Positions 25,445 to 34,067 of a DNA stretch of 64,000 nt are shown here, piece after piece; within the stretch, counting starts at the first letter, position 1, and the number at the start of each line of letters is the position of its first letter. Origin of the DNA: Micromonospora violae (GTDB lineage: Bacteria; Actinomycetota; Actinomycetes; Mycobacteriales; Micromonosporaceae). The notes below the pieces were generated by a model. The model was not told where the DNA came from. It made no database searches and was given only the letters and a program-made list of their open reading frames with translations. Made by a program: the position numbers and the translations under genes. The stretch covers positions 7,006,001 to 7,070,000 of the forward strand of contig NZ_SHKK01000001.1 in the NCBI RefSeq assembly GCF_004217135.1, read 5' to 3'.

Positions 25445-26149
25445 TCAGTGCTGGCAGCCGGACGGGATGGTGCCGCCGGAGGGCACGCTCGCCACGATCG
25501 TGCTGGAGATGGTCGGCAGCCACTGCAACGGCTGCTCGTACGAGCGCGGAACGCGCACGGTGATCGCCGTCTCCCGGTCGACCGTGGAGAGGATCGCGGC
25601 GTCGGCCTGCTCGGCCAGGTGCCAGCAGACCCGGTTGACCGTCCAGACCTCGTCGGTGCTGGGGAAGGTCGGCTCGGTGCCTCCGCAGGCCACGGTGAGC
25701 GCCGGGTCCCCGTACGCGGCGTTCTGCTCCGGGCCGGCGGTGACCGGTCGCTGGGCCAGGTCGCGGATGCTCGCCGGGAGTTGGGAGAGCAGGGCCCGGC
25801 AGACCGTGGCCGGGCGGGCGGCCAACGCCGGGGCGGCCATCTCGACCGGGGCGGTGGACTGCGCCCGGCTGGCGGAAGCGGAGGGTGTCGGCGCGGCGGC
25901 CGGCGTGTTCGGACTGAGCTTGGTGAAGGCCAGCACGGCCACCAGCAGCGTGATCGGCAGCGCGATCGCCGTGGCGAGCAGCGCGGCACCCCGCATGGTC
26001 CGATCGCGCCCGGCCGGCGCGGCGGCGGCGGGATCGGTCGACTCGCGGTTACCGTCAGCCGGCTCGGGCGTGCCGTCGGCCGGGTCGCGCGTGGTGTCGC
26101 GCGCCGCGTCGCCGTCGGGAGCAGAGGAGGAGGTCGTCAACTCGTCCAC
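25445..26149 (-). CDS. DUF3515 membrane protein
   Basis: A 234-residue protein with a ~50-residue Asp/Ala/Pro-rich cytosolic N-terminus, one membrane helix (residues ~53-77, ALLATAIALPITLLVAVLAF) and an extracytoplasmic C-terminal domain with several conserved Cys (VCRALLSQLP, VACGGTEP, VNRVCWHLAE, SGCQH). This matches DUF3515, found beside thiL and ddl throughout actinobacteria (Rv2980 in M. tuberculosis). Function unknown; disulfide-rich envelope domain. The start adjoins the stop of the upstream RAM-domain gene without any gap. Confidence 0.88.
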   Translation of the reverse strand: MDELTTSSSAPDGDAARDTTRDPADGTPEPADGNRESTDPAAAAPAGRDRTMRGAALLATAIALPITLLVAVLAFTKLSPNTPAAAPTPSASASRAQSTAPVEMAAPALAARPATVCRALLSQLPASIRDLAQRPVTAGPEQNAAYGDPALTVACGGTEPTFPSTDEVWTVNRVCWHLAEQADAAILSTVDRETAITVRVPRSYEQPLQWLPTISSTIVASVPSGGTIPSGCQH

Positions 26150-26383
26150 TTACAGCCGCACCACCGAACACGTGAGGGTGCGAGTGATGCCCGGCACCAT
26201 CTGCACCTTGCTGACAATGAGTTTGCCGAGCTCGTCGACGGTGTTCGCCTCGGTGAGCACGACCACGTCGTACGGCCCGGTGACGGCATCGACGCGTACC
26301 ACGCCGGCAATGTCCGCGATGAGACCCGCCACGTCACGTGCGCGGCCGACCTCGGTCTGGATGAGGATGTACGCCTGTACCAC
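26150..26383 (-). CDS. stand-alone Lrp/AsnC ligand-binding (RAM) domain protein
   Basis: A 77-residue protein consisting only of the RAM/DLRA domain of Lrp/AsnC regulators: VQAYILIQTEVGRARDVAG, VVRVDAVTGPYDVVVLTEA and the C-terminal SVVRL. The DNA-binding half is absent, as is usual for this gene next to thiL in actinobacteria. Such proteins form oligomeric rings that bind amino acids; a direct target is unknown. It is directly followed by the DUF3515 gene on the same strand (zero-base gap) and is divergent from thiL. Confidence 0.88.
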   Translation of the reverse strand: MVQAYILIQTEVGRARDVAGLIADIAGVVRVDAVTGPYDVVVLTEANTVDELGKLIVSKVQMVPGITRTLTCSVVRL

Positions 26384-26479
26384 GACTCGACCTCCGTCCG
26401 TCGCCGCCCGGGAGCGGCCCGAAGGGTGAAACTACCTTACGGACCAGGTCTGATCCCTATCGGTGGTCAAGGAGCAGCA

Positions 26480-27469
26480 GTGAGCGAGCACGGCGGAGCC
26501 GGGCAGCACGGGCGGAACGCCCACAGTGGCGGCGGTGTGTCCGAGATCGGAGAGTTCGGGCTGATCGGGAAGATCACCGCCCGGCTGTCGTACGGGCCGA
26601 CGACCCTGCTCGGCCCGGGCGATGACGCGGCGGTGGTGGCCGCGCCGGACGGCCGGGTGGCCGCCTCGACCGACGTGTTGGTCGACGGGCGGCACTTCCG
26701 ACGGGACTGGTGCTCGGCGCGTGACGTGGGGCACAAGGCGGCGGCGGCCAACCTGGCGGACATCGCCGCGATGGGCGCCACGCCGACCGCCCTGCTGGTC
26801 GCCCTCTGCATGCCGGCGGACCTGGAGACCGCCTGGGCGGAGGAGTTGGCCGACGGGCTCTCGGCGGAGGCATCGTCGGTGGGCGCGAGCGTCGTCGGTG
26901 GGGACATGTCCGCCAGCCCCACGCTGACCGTCGCGGTCACCGCGCTGGGCGACCTGGCGGGCCGCCCGCCGGTGCTGCGATCGGGCGCCCGACCCGGGGA
27001 CGTGCTCGCCCTGGCCGGGCGCACCGGCCACGCGGCAGCCGGGCTGACCGTGCTCTCCCGGGGCTTCCGGACCCCCCGACTGCTGGTCGAGGCGTACCGG
27101 CGACCGGAGGTGCCGTACGCGGCCGGCCCGCAGGCCGCCCAGCTCGGCGCCACCTCCATGATCGACGTGTCGGACGGGCTCCTCGCCGACCTCGGGCACG
27201 TCTCGTCCGCCAGCGGCGTCGCGATCGACGTGCGCCGGGACGCGTTCGAGGTGCCCCGGCAGATGGCCGACGCGGCACAGGCACTCGGCGTCGACCCGTA
27301 CACCTGGATCCTCGCCGGTGGGGAGGACCACGCGCTGGCCGCGACCTTCCCCCCGGCGGTGGCGCTGCCGCCGGGCTGGCGGCCGATCGGCCAGGTCACG
27401 GACGGTGCCGGCGTGACCGTCGACGGCGTCGCCTACGACGGCCCGCCCGGCTGGGACCACTTCCGGTGA
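26480..27469 (+). CDS. thiL: thiamine-monophosphate kinase
   Basis: A 329-residue enzyme phosphorylating thiamine monophosphate to the diphosphate cofactor. The PurM-like ATP/Mg sites are visible: LLGPGDDAAVVAAP near residue 43, ASTDVLVDGRHF near 62, NLADIAAMGATPTALL near 91, SMIDVSDGLLADLG near 232 and AGGEDHALAATF near 277. AAGGAG precedes the GTG at 26480; the first ~18 residues are poorly conserved and the GTG at 26537 is a possible alternative. The next gene starts at or just after its stop. Confidence 0.95.
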   Translation: MSEHGGAGQHGRNAHSGGGVSEIGEFGLIGKITARLSYGPTTLLGPGDDAAVVAAPDGRVAASTDVLVDGRHFRRDWCSARDVGHKAAAANLADIAAMGATPTALLVALCMPADLETAWAEELADGLSAEASSVGASVVGGDMSASPTLTVAVTALGDLAGRPPVLRSGARPGDVLALAGRTGHAAAGLTVLSRGFRTPRLLVEAYRRPEVPYAAGPQAAQLGATSMIDVSDGLLADLGHVSSASGVAIDVRRDAFEVPRQMADAAQALGVDPYTWILAGGEDHALAATFPPAVALPPGWRPIGQVTDGAGVTVDGVAYDGPPGWDHFR

Positions 27470-27498
27470 GCCCCGCGCGCGGCCGTAATCTGGACACC

Positions 27499-27960
27499 GT
27501 GAGTGAGATCGAGATCCGGACGGTGCGGTTCGACGCGCCGGTGGCGCAGCAGCTGATCCGAGCCGCACTGGCCGAGCTCGGGGCCCGCTACGGCGGCTCC
27601 GGCGACGACACCCCGGTGGACGCCACCGAGTTCGAGCCGCCCGATGGCGCGTTCCTCGTCGCGTACCTGGCCGGTGAGCCGGTCGGCTGCGGTGGCTGGC
27701 GTAGCCACGGCGCGGACGCGGCGGAGCTGAAGCGGATGTACACGGCACCGGCGGCGCGGGGGCGGGGGGTGGCCCGCACGGTGCTGGCGGCCGTCGAACG
27801 CTCGGCGCGTGAGCAGGGCCGCAAGCGGGTGGTGCTGGAGTGCGGCGACAAGCAGCCCGAGGCGATCGCCATGTACGGCGCCGCCGGATACGAGCGGATT
27901 CCGAACTTCGGCTTCTACAAGGACGCGGAGGGCTGCCTCTCCTTCGGCCGCACCCTCTGA
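27499..27960 (+). CDS. GNAT-family N-acetyltransferase
   Basis: A 153-residue acetyltransferase. The acetyl-CoA-binding motif A is RMYTAPAARGRGVARTVLAAVE (residues ~78-99, here quoted in part as ARGRGVARTV), with motif B LECGDKQPEAIAMYGAAGY and a terminal GFYKDAEGCLSFGR. The acceptor is unknown. The GTG at 27499 has a TAATCT hexamer ending seven bases upstream, the pattern of a leaderless actinobacterial transcript; a GTG at 27466 inside the thiL stop region would add eleven residues. Confidence 0.88.
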   Translation: MSEIEIRTVRFDAPVAQQLIRAALAELGARYGGSGDDTPVDATEFEPPDGAFLVAYLAGEPVGCGGWRSHGADAAELKRMYTAPAARGRGVARTVLAAVERSAREQGRKRVVLECGDKQPEAIAMYGAAGYERIPNFGFYKDAEGCLSFGRTL

Positions 27961-27983
27961 GCCGCCTGCCGCGGACACGACAG

Positions 27984-28011
27984 AGCCGGCGGACCCGCAG
28001 GTCCGCCGGCT
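27984..28011. terminator. bidirectional terminator between GNAT gene and rpmB
   Basis: AGCCGGCGGACC and GGTCCGCCGGCT form a perfect 12-bp stem with a 4-nt loop between the convergent genes. Confidence 0.85.
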
Positions 28012-28041
28012 GAGCCGAACGAGAAGGTGGGTGCTACCGCG

Positions 28042-28233
28042 TCAGGCGCGGGTGACCTTGCCGGCCTTGATGCACGAGGTGCAGACCTGCAGCTTCTTGG
28101 TGTTGCCGCCACCGGCCGGGGTGCGCACCGACTGGATGTTCGGGTTCCAGCGGCGGTTGGTCTTCTTCTTGGACCAGGGCACGTTGTGGCCGAAGCCCGG
28201 CCCCTTGCCACAGACGTCGCACACGCTAGCCAC
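28042..28233 (-). CDS. rpmB: 50S ribosomal protein L28
   Basis: A 63-residue L28 protein: starts MASVCDVCGKGPGFGHNV and has NRRWNPNIQSVR and QVCTSCIKAGKVTRA. Both CxxC pairs are intact (CDVC, CTSC), so this is the zinc-containing C+ form rather than the zinc-independent paralogue. It is transcribed leftward, alone, and divergent from the DAK2-domain gene, as in most actinobacteria. Confidence 0.97.
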   Translation of the reverse strand: MASVCDVCGKGPGFGHNVPWSKKKTNRRWNPNIQSVRTPAGGGNTKKLQVCTSCIKAGKVTRA

Positions 28234-28537
28234 GGGATACTCCTGGGATTGAAACGTTCATGAGGTTGCCGGCAGAGGTGCTGCACGGGCAACCGCGTCA
28301 GCCTACCCGATGTCCCGCCGAGGTGACCAACCGCCCTGGCCCGGTGATCAGCCGCCCCTCCGCCGGTGGGCGGTGGTCGGCCCGCCGGGGTGACGGGGGG
28401 TGGTTCCCGCGGCAACTGTACCTGGAGGGCCGATCCCGTCCGTCCGGGCCAGGGGGGACGGGCGTGCCGCGTGCGGGGCAACCGGACACGGCGGACGAGC
28501 CCGGCGCGTGTCGGTGCGCGCCAGTAGGCTTCTGGCC

Positions 28538-30151
28538 GTGCTGGACACCCTCGACGCCGCCGCGGTGCGCCGTTGGTGCGCGAGCGGGTTGGCCGCGCTG
28601 AAGCGCCACCAGGGTGAGATCGACCAGCTCAACGTCTATCCGGTGCCCGACGGCGACACCGGCACCAACCTGGTGCTCACCCTCACCTCGGCCCAGCAGG
28701 CCCTCGCCATGGATCTGGACACTCTGCCCGACAGTGGGCCGACCGCGCACGGGCACGCGCTACGGCTGATGGCCCAGGGTGCGCTGCTCGGCGCGCGGGG
28801 CAACTCCGGGGTGATCGTCTCGCAGATCCTGCGGGGCGTCGCCGACGAGGTCGCCGGAATGACGGCGGTGCGGGGCCGGGAGTTCGCCGCCGCGCTGCGG
28901 TCCGGCACCGCCGCCGCGTACACCGCGGTCTCCCGGCCGGTCGAGGGCACCCTGCTCACCGTGGTCGCGGCAGCCGCCTCCGCCGCCGAGGGCGCGGAGA
29001 GCGACGACCTGCCGGCGGTGGCCGCCGTCGCGGCCCGGGCGGCGACCGAGGCGCTCGCCCGGACCCCGGAGCAACTACCGGCGCTGGCCCGCGCGGGCGT
29101 TGTCGACGCCGGTGGCCGAGGGCTCTGCGTGCTGCTCGACGCCCTGGTCGAGGTGCTGACCGGGGAGAGCACGGCCCGGCCCGCGCCGACGCCGCGCTCC
29201 GCCCGCCCGGCGGCCACCGTCGCCCGGGAGACCGGTTCCGACGAGTACGCGTACGAGGTGCAGTTCCTGCTCGACGCCCGAGCCGAGGCGGTCGCCGGGT
29301 TACGGCGGGCACTGGACGCGTTGGGCGATTCGTTGGTCGTCGTCGGCGACGGGCGTGAGCCGGAAGGCACCTGGAACGTGCACGTGCACGTCAACGACGT
29401 GGGCGCTGCGGTCGAGGCCGGTGTCGCCGCCGGCCGCCCGTACCGGATCTCGGTGACGCGCTTCGCCGACCAGCCGGAGCCGCCCCCCGGCCCGATGGTG
29501 GCCGGTCGGGCCGCGGTGGTGGTGGCCAGCGGTGGCGGCATCGCCGACCTGTTCACCACGGAGGGCGCCACAGTGGTGCCGGGCAACCCGTCCACTGGCG
29601 AGTTGCTGGACGCCGTGCGCAGCACCGGAGCGGCCCGGGTGGTGGTGCTGCCCAACGACGCCAACACCGAGGCGGTGGCGAGCGCCGCCGCCCGCGAGGC
29701 CCATCAGTACGGCATCAAGGTGAGCGTGGTGCCGACCCGCTCGCCCGTGCAGGCGCTGGCCGCCCTCGCGGTCCGCGACGGTGCCCGCCGCTTCGAGGAC
29801 GACGTCATCGCGATGGCCGAGGCGGCTGGGGCCTGCCGTTACGCCGAGGTCTGCCACGCCAGCCGGGAGGCGCTGACCGTGGCCGGCCCGTGCCGTCCCG
29901 GTGACGTGCTGGCTCTGGTGGAGGGGGAGGTGCACCTGATCGGCACCGACCTCACCGACACCTGCGCGGCCGTGGTCGACCGGATGCTCGGTGGTGGTGG
30001 CGAGATGGTCACCCTGCTGACCGGGGCGGACGCTCCGGCCGGGCTCAGCGACGCCGTCCGCGCGCACGTCGCGCGACGTTGGCCGTTCGTCGAGGTGCAC
30101 GCGTACCCGGGCGGCCAGCCGTTTTATCCGCTCCTGGTAGGGATCGAATGA
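28538..30151 (+). CDS. DAK2 / FakA-like kinase domain protein
   Basis: A 537-residue protein related to YloV/FakA. The N-terminal DhaL-type kinase domain shows QLNVYPVPDGDTGTNLVLT (residues ~30-48) with the Mg-nucleotide aspartates and GALLGARGNSGVIVSQIL near 80; the middle and C-terminal parts (~230-537) are the FakA M and C domains with GGGIADLF and VLPNDANTEAVASAA. FakA phosphorylates fatty acids bound by FakB; no fakB is seen here. GTG at 28538 lies seven bases after TAGGCT (leaderless); GTG at 28508 would add ten residues. The stop overlaps the recG start. Confidence 0.88.
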   Translation: MLDTLDAAAVRRWCASGLAALKRHQGEIDQLNVYPVPDGDTGTNLVLTLTSAQQALAMDLDTLPDSGPTAHGHALRLMAQGALLGARGNSGVIVSQILRGVADEVAGMTAVRGREFAAALRSGTAAAYTAVSRPVEGTLLTVVAAAASAAEGAESDDLPAVAAVAARAATEALARTPEQLPALARAGVVDAGGRGLCVLLDALVEVLTGESTARPAPTPRSARPAATVARETGSDEYAYEVQFLLDARAEAVAGLRRALDALGDSLVVVGDGREPEGTWNVHVHVNDVGAAVEAGVAAGRPYRISVTRFADQPEPPPGPMVAGRAAVVVASGGGIADLFTTEGATVVPGNPSTGELLDAVRSTGAARVVVLPNDANTEAVASAAAREAHQYGIKVSVVPTRSPVQALAALAVRDGARRFEDDVIAMAEAAGACRYAEVCHASREALTVAGPCRPGDVLALVEGEVHLIGTDLTDTCAAVVDRMLGGGGEMVTLLTGADAPAGLSDAVRAHVARRWPFVEVHAYPGGQPFYPLLVGIE

Positions 30152-32346
30152 GCGAACCAGCCACGGTGGACACTCCGCTGAAGAAACTGGTCGGGGACAA
30201 GACAGCCAAGGCGTTGGCCTCGCATCTCGACCTGCACACCGCGGGTGACCTGGTCTACCACTTCCCGCGTCGCTACGACGAGCGTGGTGAGCACACCGAT
30301 ATCCGCTCCCTGGACGTCGGTGAGCAGGTCACCGTGCTGGCCCAGGTGCAGCGCACCGCCGTACGCCCGATGCGTCAGCGGCGCGGCAACCTGCTGGAGG
30401 TGACCGTCGGCGACGGCTCCGGCGGGGTGCTGACGTTGACCTTCTTCGGCAACCAGGCGTGGCGCGAGCGGGAGCTGCGCCCCGGCCGGTGGGGCCTGTT
30501 CGCCGGCAAGGTCACCGAGTTCCGGAGCAAACGGCAGCTCAACGGCCCGGAGTACGTGCTGCTCGGCGAGGGCGGCGAGGGCGAAGCGGCGGTCAGCGAC
30601 GACATCGAGGAGTTCGCCGGGGCGCTGATCCCCGTCTACCCGGCCGCCGCGGCCGTGCCGACCTGGGTGATCGCGCGCTGCGTGCGCGTCGTACTGGACA
30701 CGTTCACCCCGCCGGACGACCCGCTGCCGAACGCCGTGCGGGCCAGCCGCAAACTCGTCGGGCTGGGCGCCGCGCTGACCGAGATCCACCGGCCGTCCAG
30801 CAAGGAGGCGCTGCACCAGGCGCGGCGGCGACTCAAGTGGGACGAGGCCTTCGCCGTCCAGGTGACCCTGGTGCAGCGCAAGCACCGGGCCGCCGACTGG
30901 CCGGCCCGGCCCCGACCGCCGCGTCCGGGTGGGCTGCTGGAAGCCTTCGACGCCCGACTCCCGTACGAGCTGACCGCCGGCCAGCGTGAGGTGGGTGTGG
31001 AGATCGCGGCGGATCTGGGCACCCCGCACCCCATGCACCGCCTGTTGCAGGGCGAGGTGGGCTCGGGCAAGACGGTGGTGGCGCTGCGGGCGATGCTCCA
31101 GGTGGTCGACGCGGGCGGGCAGGCCGCGCTGCTGGCACCCACCGAGGTGCTCGCCGCCCAACACCACCGCGGCATGCTCGACCTGCTCGGGCCGCTCGGG
31201 CAGGCCGGTGAGCTGGGCTCCGCCGAGCACGCCACACGGGTCGAGCTGGTCACCGGCTCGCTGGGCGCGGCGGCCCGCCGCCGGGCGCTCGGCGAGGTGG
31301 CCAGCGGTGCCGCCGGCATCGTGCTCGGCACCCACGCTCTTCTCTACGAGGGGGTCGACTTCGCCGACCTCGGCCTGGTGGTCGTCGACGAGCAGCACCG
31401 CTTCGGCGTGGAGCAGCGTGACGCCCTGCGGGCCAAGGCCGACCAACCGCCGCACGTGCTGGTGATGACGGCCACCCCGATCCCGCGCACGGTGGCGATG
31501 ACCGTCTACGGCGATCTGGAGGTCTCCACGCTCTCCCAGCTGCCCCGGGGGCGGTCGCCGATCGCGTCGCACGTGGTGCCGGCCGCCGAGAAGCCGGCCT
31601 ACCTGGACCGGGCCTGGCGTCGGTTGCGCGAGGAGGTGGCCGCCGGCCACCAGGCGTACGTGGTGTGCCCACGTATCGGAGACGGGCCGGTGTCCGACGA
31701 GGAACCGCCACCCGAGGACGACAACGGCCGACGGCCGCCGCTGGCGGTGACCGAGGTGGCTCCGCTGCTGGCCGAGGGGCCGTTGAACGGCCTGCGGATC
31801 GGGGTGCTGCACGGTCGCCTGCCGGCCGACGAGAAGGACGCGGTGATGCGTTCCTTCGCGGCCGGCGACCTGGACGTGCTGGTGGCGACCACCGTGATCG
31901 AGGTCGGCGTGGATGTGCCGAACGCGACCGTGATGATCGTGCTGGACGCCGACCGGTTCGGTGTCTCCCAGCTGCACCAGTTGCGGGGTCGGGTCGGCCG
32001 GGGCGCCGCCGCCGGGCTCTGCCTGCTGGTCAGCGAGGCGGCCGAGGGTTCGTCGGCGCGGGAGCGGTTGGACGCGGTGGCGTCCACGAGCGACGGTTTC
32101 AAGCTCGCCGAACTCGATCTGGAGCAGCGCCGCGAGGGCGACGTGCTGGGTGCCACCCAGTCCGGGCACCGCTCGCACCTGCGGTTGCTGTCGCTGCGCC
32201 GCGACGCCGATCTGATCCGCGACGCCCGCGCCGAGGCGATCACCCTGATCGAGGCCGACCCGGAGCTGACCCGCAGCCCGGCGCTGGCCGCCTCGGTGGC
32301 CGCACTGGTGGACGAGGACCGCGCGGAGTACCTGGAGAAGGGCTGA
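30148..32346 (+). CDS. recG: ATP-dependent DNA helicase RecG
   Basis: A 732-residue superfamily-2 helicase that reverses stalled replication forks and processes Holliday junctions. The N-terminal wedge (OB fold) covers residues ~60-170, Walker A is GEVGSGKTVVALRAM near 310, the DExx box is DEQHRFGVEQRD near 415, and motif VI is LHQLRGRVGRG near 612, with the C-terminal TRG-like segment following. The ATG at 30148 overlaps the stop of the DAK2 gene (ATGA), so the two are coupled, an association widespread in Gram-positive bacteria. Ends at a hairpin repeat that may act as terminator. Confidence 0.96.
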   Translation: MSEPATVDTPLKKLVGDKTAKALASHLDLHTAGDLVYHFPRRYDERGEHTDIRSLDVGEQVTVLAQVQRTAVRPMRQRRGNLLEVTVGDGSGGVLTLTFFGNQAWRERELRPGRWGLFAGKVTEFRSKRQLNGPEYVLLGEGGEGEAAVSDDIEEFAGALIPVYPAAAAVPTWVIARCVRVVLDTFTPPDDPLPNAVRASRKLVGLGAALTEIHRPSSKEALHQARRRLKWDEAFAVQVTLVQRKHRAADWPARPRPPRPGGLLEAFDARLPYELTAGQREVGVEIAADLGTPHPMHRLLQGEVGSGKTVVALRAMLQVVDAGGQAALLAPTEVLAAQHHRGMLDLLGPLGQAGELGSAEHATRVELVTGSLGAAARRRALGEVASGAAGIVLGTHALLYEGVDFADLGLVVVDEQHRFGVEQRDALRAKADQPPHVLVMTATPIPRTVAMTVYGDLEVSTLSQLPRGRSPIASHVVPAAEKPAYLDRAWRRLREEVAAGHQAYVVCPRIGDGPVSDEEPPPEDDNGRRPPLAVTEVAPLLAEGPLNGLRIGVLHGRLPADEKDAVMRSFAAGDLDVLVATTVIEVGVDVPNATVMIVLDADRFGVSQLHQLRGRVGRGAAAGLCLLVSEAAEGSSARERLDAVASTSDGFKLAELDLEQRREGDVLGATQSGHRSHLRLLSLRRDADLIRDARAEAITLIEADPELTRSPALAASVAALVDEDRAEYLEKG

Positions 32347-32356
32347 TCGCCCTGCG

Positions 32357-32441
32357 CGCGTGATCCACTCCGATGTCATGAAACCGGGGTGTCCCGCCGA
32401 CGGGGACACCCCGGTTTCACTGAAGTCGAGTCGATCACGCG
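32357..32441. repeat. hairpin repeat family 2 / terminator after recG
   Basis: An 85-bp imperfect palindrome. The inner stem TGAAACCGGGGTGTCCC (32379-32395) pairs perfectly over 17 bp with 32403-32419 around a 7-nt loop; the outer ends CGCGTGATC and GATCACGCG also pair. It lies 10 bases after the recG stop. Structure and size suggest a dispersed element that now ends transcription. Confidence 0.75.
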
Positions 32442-32474
32442 GGCTGCAGCATGGCTGAGGGCGCGCTGACATGG

Positions 32475-32512
32475 CTGAGGGCGCGCCGACCGGGTGGTCG
32501 ACGCGCCCTCAG
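32475..32512 (-). terminator. terminator of the LPXTG gene, with a short direct repeat
   Basis: CTGAGGGCGCG and CGCGCCCTCAG pair around an inner CGACC/GGTCG stem. Next to it CATGGCTGAGGGCGCG is repeated directly (32450 and 32470). Confidence 0.7.
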
Positions 32513-32530
32513 GTGTCAGAGCGGGTTATC

Positions 32531-33670
32531 TCAGGCGGTGAAGCGAACCCGACGACGACGGGCCACCATGAACAGCGCCACGCCAGCGGCCAGCAGGACC
32601 GCCGCGCCGGCGATGATGCCGCCGGTGGCGGCACCGGTCAGCGGCAGGGCCGGCTCGTCCTTGCCGCCACCCTGACCGGGGGCGCAGTCGGCCGGCTTCT
32701 CCCAGGCGATCGGGGTGGTGTCGTCGAGGCCCTCGGCGGACGGCGTCACGGTCAGGCCCTCCTGGGCCGGGAAGGTGACGGTGCCGCTCTTGCCCGGCTC
32801 GACGGTCAGCGTCTGGGCCTCACCCTTGTTCGGGGTGAAGGTGATGGTGACCGTCTTGCCATCCGCCGGGTTGGCGATGTCGAAGATCAGCTCGGTGCAG
32901 GTCGACTTGTAGCTGCCGGCCGGCTCGCCCGGCTCGACGCAGTTCTCAGCGGCGGCGGGCGTGCCCTCGAACAGCGGCTTGTCCACGCCCTTGGCGACCA
33001 CCTTGATGGCGGTGGCGTTCTTGGCGGGCACCTTCACCGACTTGCTCTCGCCGGCCGTGACGGTGACCTTCTCGCTGAAGTCGCCGGCACCGGTGATGGT
33101 GAACTTCGCCGGGGCGGTGGCGTCCTTGCCGTTCTCGAGCTTCACCACGACGTCGCCGTCACAGTCGGCGGCCACGCTGGCGGTCGGCTTGGGGGTCGCC
33201 GGCACCGGGGGCTGCTCCTTGGCGCAGGTGCCACTGAACTCGATCGACTTCGAGCGCAGCTTGTCGTCCACGAACCCGTTGTCCCACATGGCCCGCACCG
33301 ACAGGGTGGCCTTGGTGGTCTTCGCGTCCAGGCGCTGCGTGGCGGTGATCGCGTCGCTGACGGCGTGCGGGTATTCCTTGCCCTCGGTCACCGCGATCCC
33401 GTCGATGGCGGCGTCGCTGGCGGTCTTGCCGACGTACGTCTTAGCGGAGACCTCGGTGAACTTGTAGTTGTCGACGCCGCGCGGGGCGAAGCTGTTCACG
33501 GTCCAGGTGGCCACCCACTCGCCGGTGGCGGTGTCACAGTCGGCCTTGACTTTGATCTCGCTGTGGTGGGCGCTGGCGGGTGCGGCGAAGGTCACGACGC
33601 CAGCGAGGCCGATCAGCGCGCCCGCGGCGATGGCCGCGAGGCGCCGGATCGGAGACTTGGGAGGGTTCAC
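32531..33670 (-). CDS. LPXTG-anchored cell-surface protein
   Basis: A 379-residue secreted protein. A signal peptide (residues ~1-34, with LAAIAAGALIGLAGVVTFA and cleavage after APASA) is followed by ~300 residues of beta-sandwich-like repeats with several Cys (KADCDTATG, VAADCDGDVVV, KSTCTELIF) and a linker AKEQPPVPATPKPTA. The C-terminus has LPLTGAATGG at about residue 340, a hydrophobic helix and the RRRR tail: a classic sortase sorting signal. It is expected to be covalently linked to peptidoglycan. Domain identity is unclear; segments such as TVTAGESKSVKVPA resemble bacterial adhesion or thioester-type beta domains. No sortase gene is nearby. Confidence 0.85.
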   Translation of the reverse strand: MNPPKSPIRRLAAIAAGALIGLAGVVTFAAPASAHHSEIKVKADCDTATGEWVATWTVNSFAPRGVDNYKFTEVSAKTYVGKTASDAAIDGIAVTEGKEYPHAVSDAITATQRLDAKTTKATLSVRAMWDNGFVDDKLRSKSIEFSGTCAKEQPPVPATPKPTASVAADCDGDVVVKLENGKDATAPAKFTITGAGDFSEKVTVTAGESKSVKVPAKNATAIKVVAKGVDKPLFEGTPAAAENCVEPGEPAGSYKSTCTELIFDIANPADGKTVTITFTPNKGEAQTLTVEPGKSGTVTFPAQEGLTVTPSAEGLDDTTPIAWEKPADCAPGQGGGKDEPALPLTGAATGGIIAGAAVLLAAGVALFMVARRRRVRFTA

Positions 33671-34067
33671 GCCTGCTCCTGGTGAGGGGGGTACGGATCG
33701 CGTGGCGGGAGGCCGGGAGACATCGTGACCGGGGAGTCACCTGCTCACCGGCGCGTCGCGCGACGCTGTGGTGTTCCCGCGGCGAAAGCGGGGACAGGGG
33801 GAGACTGTACTGATGGGTGGTTAATGAGGGGAGTTCAGATCATTGCCACCCGGCAATGTAATTGATTCGTGATCTTTGATGAACTGATGGTGTCGCTCCG
33901 GTCACTGGGGACGGTCCACCAGCGCCGCCTCCACGGTGGATGTCGTGCCGTCGGGGCTGCTCAGGTCGCCCGCGTCCGCGCCGGCTGGCCGGCCTCTCGG
34001 ATCCGTGCCGTCCCGACCGGGTCCGCGGCGCATCGCGTAGCGTCGCGGGCATGAGCAGGAGGAAACG
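33671..34067. other. 397-bp intergenic region
   Basis: Divergent promoter region between the LPXTG gene and rsmD. It has an AT-richer core (about 33810-33890) unusual for this genome and a CATTGCC/GGCAATG palindrome at 33841-33858 that could be an operator. Small frames here (for example 33869-34054) lack ribosome sites and family resemblance; I see no gene. Confidence 0.5.

Noticed and set aside
33869..34054. A 61-codon frame before rsmD
   Set aside because: No ribosome site or recognisable family; probably noncoding promoter region.
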